From Dipteris shenzhenensis (Eukaryota; Polypodiophyta; Polypodiopsida; Gleicheniales), in NCBI GenBank assembly GCA_047967505.1, contig CM106541.1: 64,000 nucleotides of DNA. One strand, written 5' to 3'. The notes under the pieces were generated by a model, which saw nothing but the letters and a program-made list of their open reading frames with translations, was not told where the DNA came from and made no database searches. Below are positions 63,494 to 64,000 of the stretch, in pieces. The position numbers and the translations under genes were made by a program. The stretch's first letter is position 1. Each line of letters opens with the position of its first letter.

Positions 63494-64000
63494 CTCTTCT
63501 CCCTCTACCCTTGCCTACCCACCCCCCTCGACCTCTACCTAGCCTCTGCAAGGGCCAACGGGCTAGCAGGCGGCAGCGCAGGCCGGCAGGCGACAGCACA
63601 AGCCATCAGGCGGGCATAGAGTAGGACGCGGGCATAGAGCAGGGGCGCGGGCAGTAGCGCAGCTGCTAGCTGCAGCAGGGCGGCGGCGCCGCGTCACACC
63701 AGCAGCTGCTCGCTGTCGCACAGGTTCAGCAGGTATACGACCGTACGGGCGTCCGTACTGTCGTACGGACTCCGTACGGGCATCCGTACAGTACGGACGA
63801 CGTCGTTGTACCTACAGGGAGCTGCATCAGGGGAACTTTCGAAAAATTTTTTCCCCTCTTCTGGGATTCCGTGTCCTGCACAGGTACAGGAAGTACAGCA
63901 GGACTGCGCAGGTACAGGAAGTACAGCAGGCGCAGATTTTTTTTTTTGGAAGAAGAGAAGGAGAAAGAGCTCTCTGCTCTTCATTCAGGATAATCTTTCA
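63494..64000 (+). other. GC-rich leader of the nested element (runs off the window)
   Basis: A pyrimidine-rich start is followed by 'ggcaggcgacagcac' style GC-rich repeats (63550-63690), a cluster of GTACGG/CCGTAC words (63725-63800) and duplicated 'gcacaggtacaggaagtacagcag' (63877 and 63906). No ORF start is credible before the window ends. The GTACGG cluster echoes the leader of the host gypsy element. Confidence 0.55.

Overview
The window looks like repeat-dominated nuclear DNA from a land plant. The evidence is a RabE/Rab8-type GTPase with GT/AG introns, a p23 co-chaperone fragment, an armadillo-repeat fragment resembling plant ARIA/ABAP1, many LTR retroelements primed by initiator-Met tRNA (TGGTATCAGAGC and close variants), and long AT-rich gene-poor stretches. 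The density of nested and decayed elements suggests a large genome, perhaps a fern or other non-seed plant, but the sequence alone does not settle the lineage. I see no intact host gene, no rRNA, no convincing tRNA gene and no CRISPR array.

Layout. 0-13 kb: decayed retroelement pieces on the minus strand, a gag-like zinc-knuckle family (copy B1), and two unusual clusters of short palindromes (about 3.5-4.3 kb and 12.5-13.2 kb). 14.3-20 kb: broken RabE GTPase exons lie directly downstream, on the same strand, of a decayed tnp2/CACTA-like transposase. 20.0-27.2 kb: a tandem array of about twelve copies of a roughly 560-bp unit, split by a roughly 0.9-kb element. 28-33.6 kb: a structurally complete, pol-less LTR element on the minus strand (LTRs, primer site, polypurine tract, target duplication) carrying its own foldback element.

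33.7-47.5 kb: two diverged copies (P1, P2) of one composite repeat containing armadillo-gene fragments. P1 is broken by three later insertions (a solo LTR, a terminal-inverted-repeat element and a 3.1-kb LTR element); P2 preserves the three unoccupied sites. A second zinc-knuckle copy (B2) and a fragment (B3) follow. 47.5-52.1 kb: a decayed gag, a long (CACATA)n microsatellite, a decayed unknown protein and a reverse-transcriptase fragment. 53.4-55.7 kb: a rearranged, partly inverted protein-kinase pseudogene that reads like the fungal kinase type, then a p23 CS-domain fragment. 57-58.3 kb: a large LTR of the same family as the P1 solo LTR, inverted. 58.9-63.3 kb: a Ty3/gypsy element with an extra upstream ORF and gag-protease-RT, cut inside RT by a second, short-LTR element that runs off the right end.

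The themes are nested insertion, gene-fragment capture (Rab, ARM, p23, kinase) and decay by stops and frameshifts. The stops in at least one element are mostly of the type produced by C-to-T change at CAG, the CHG methylation context of plants.
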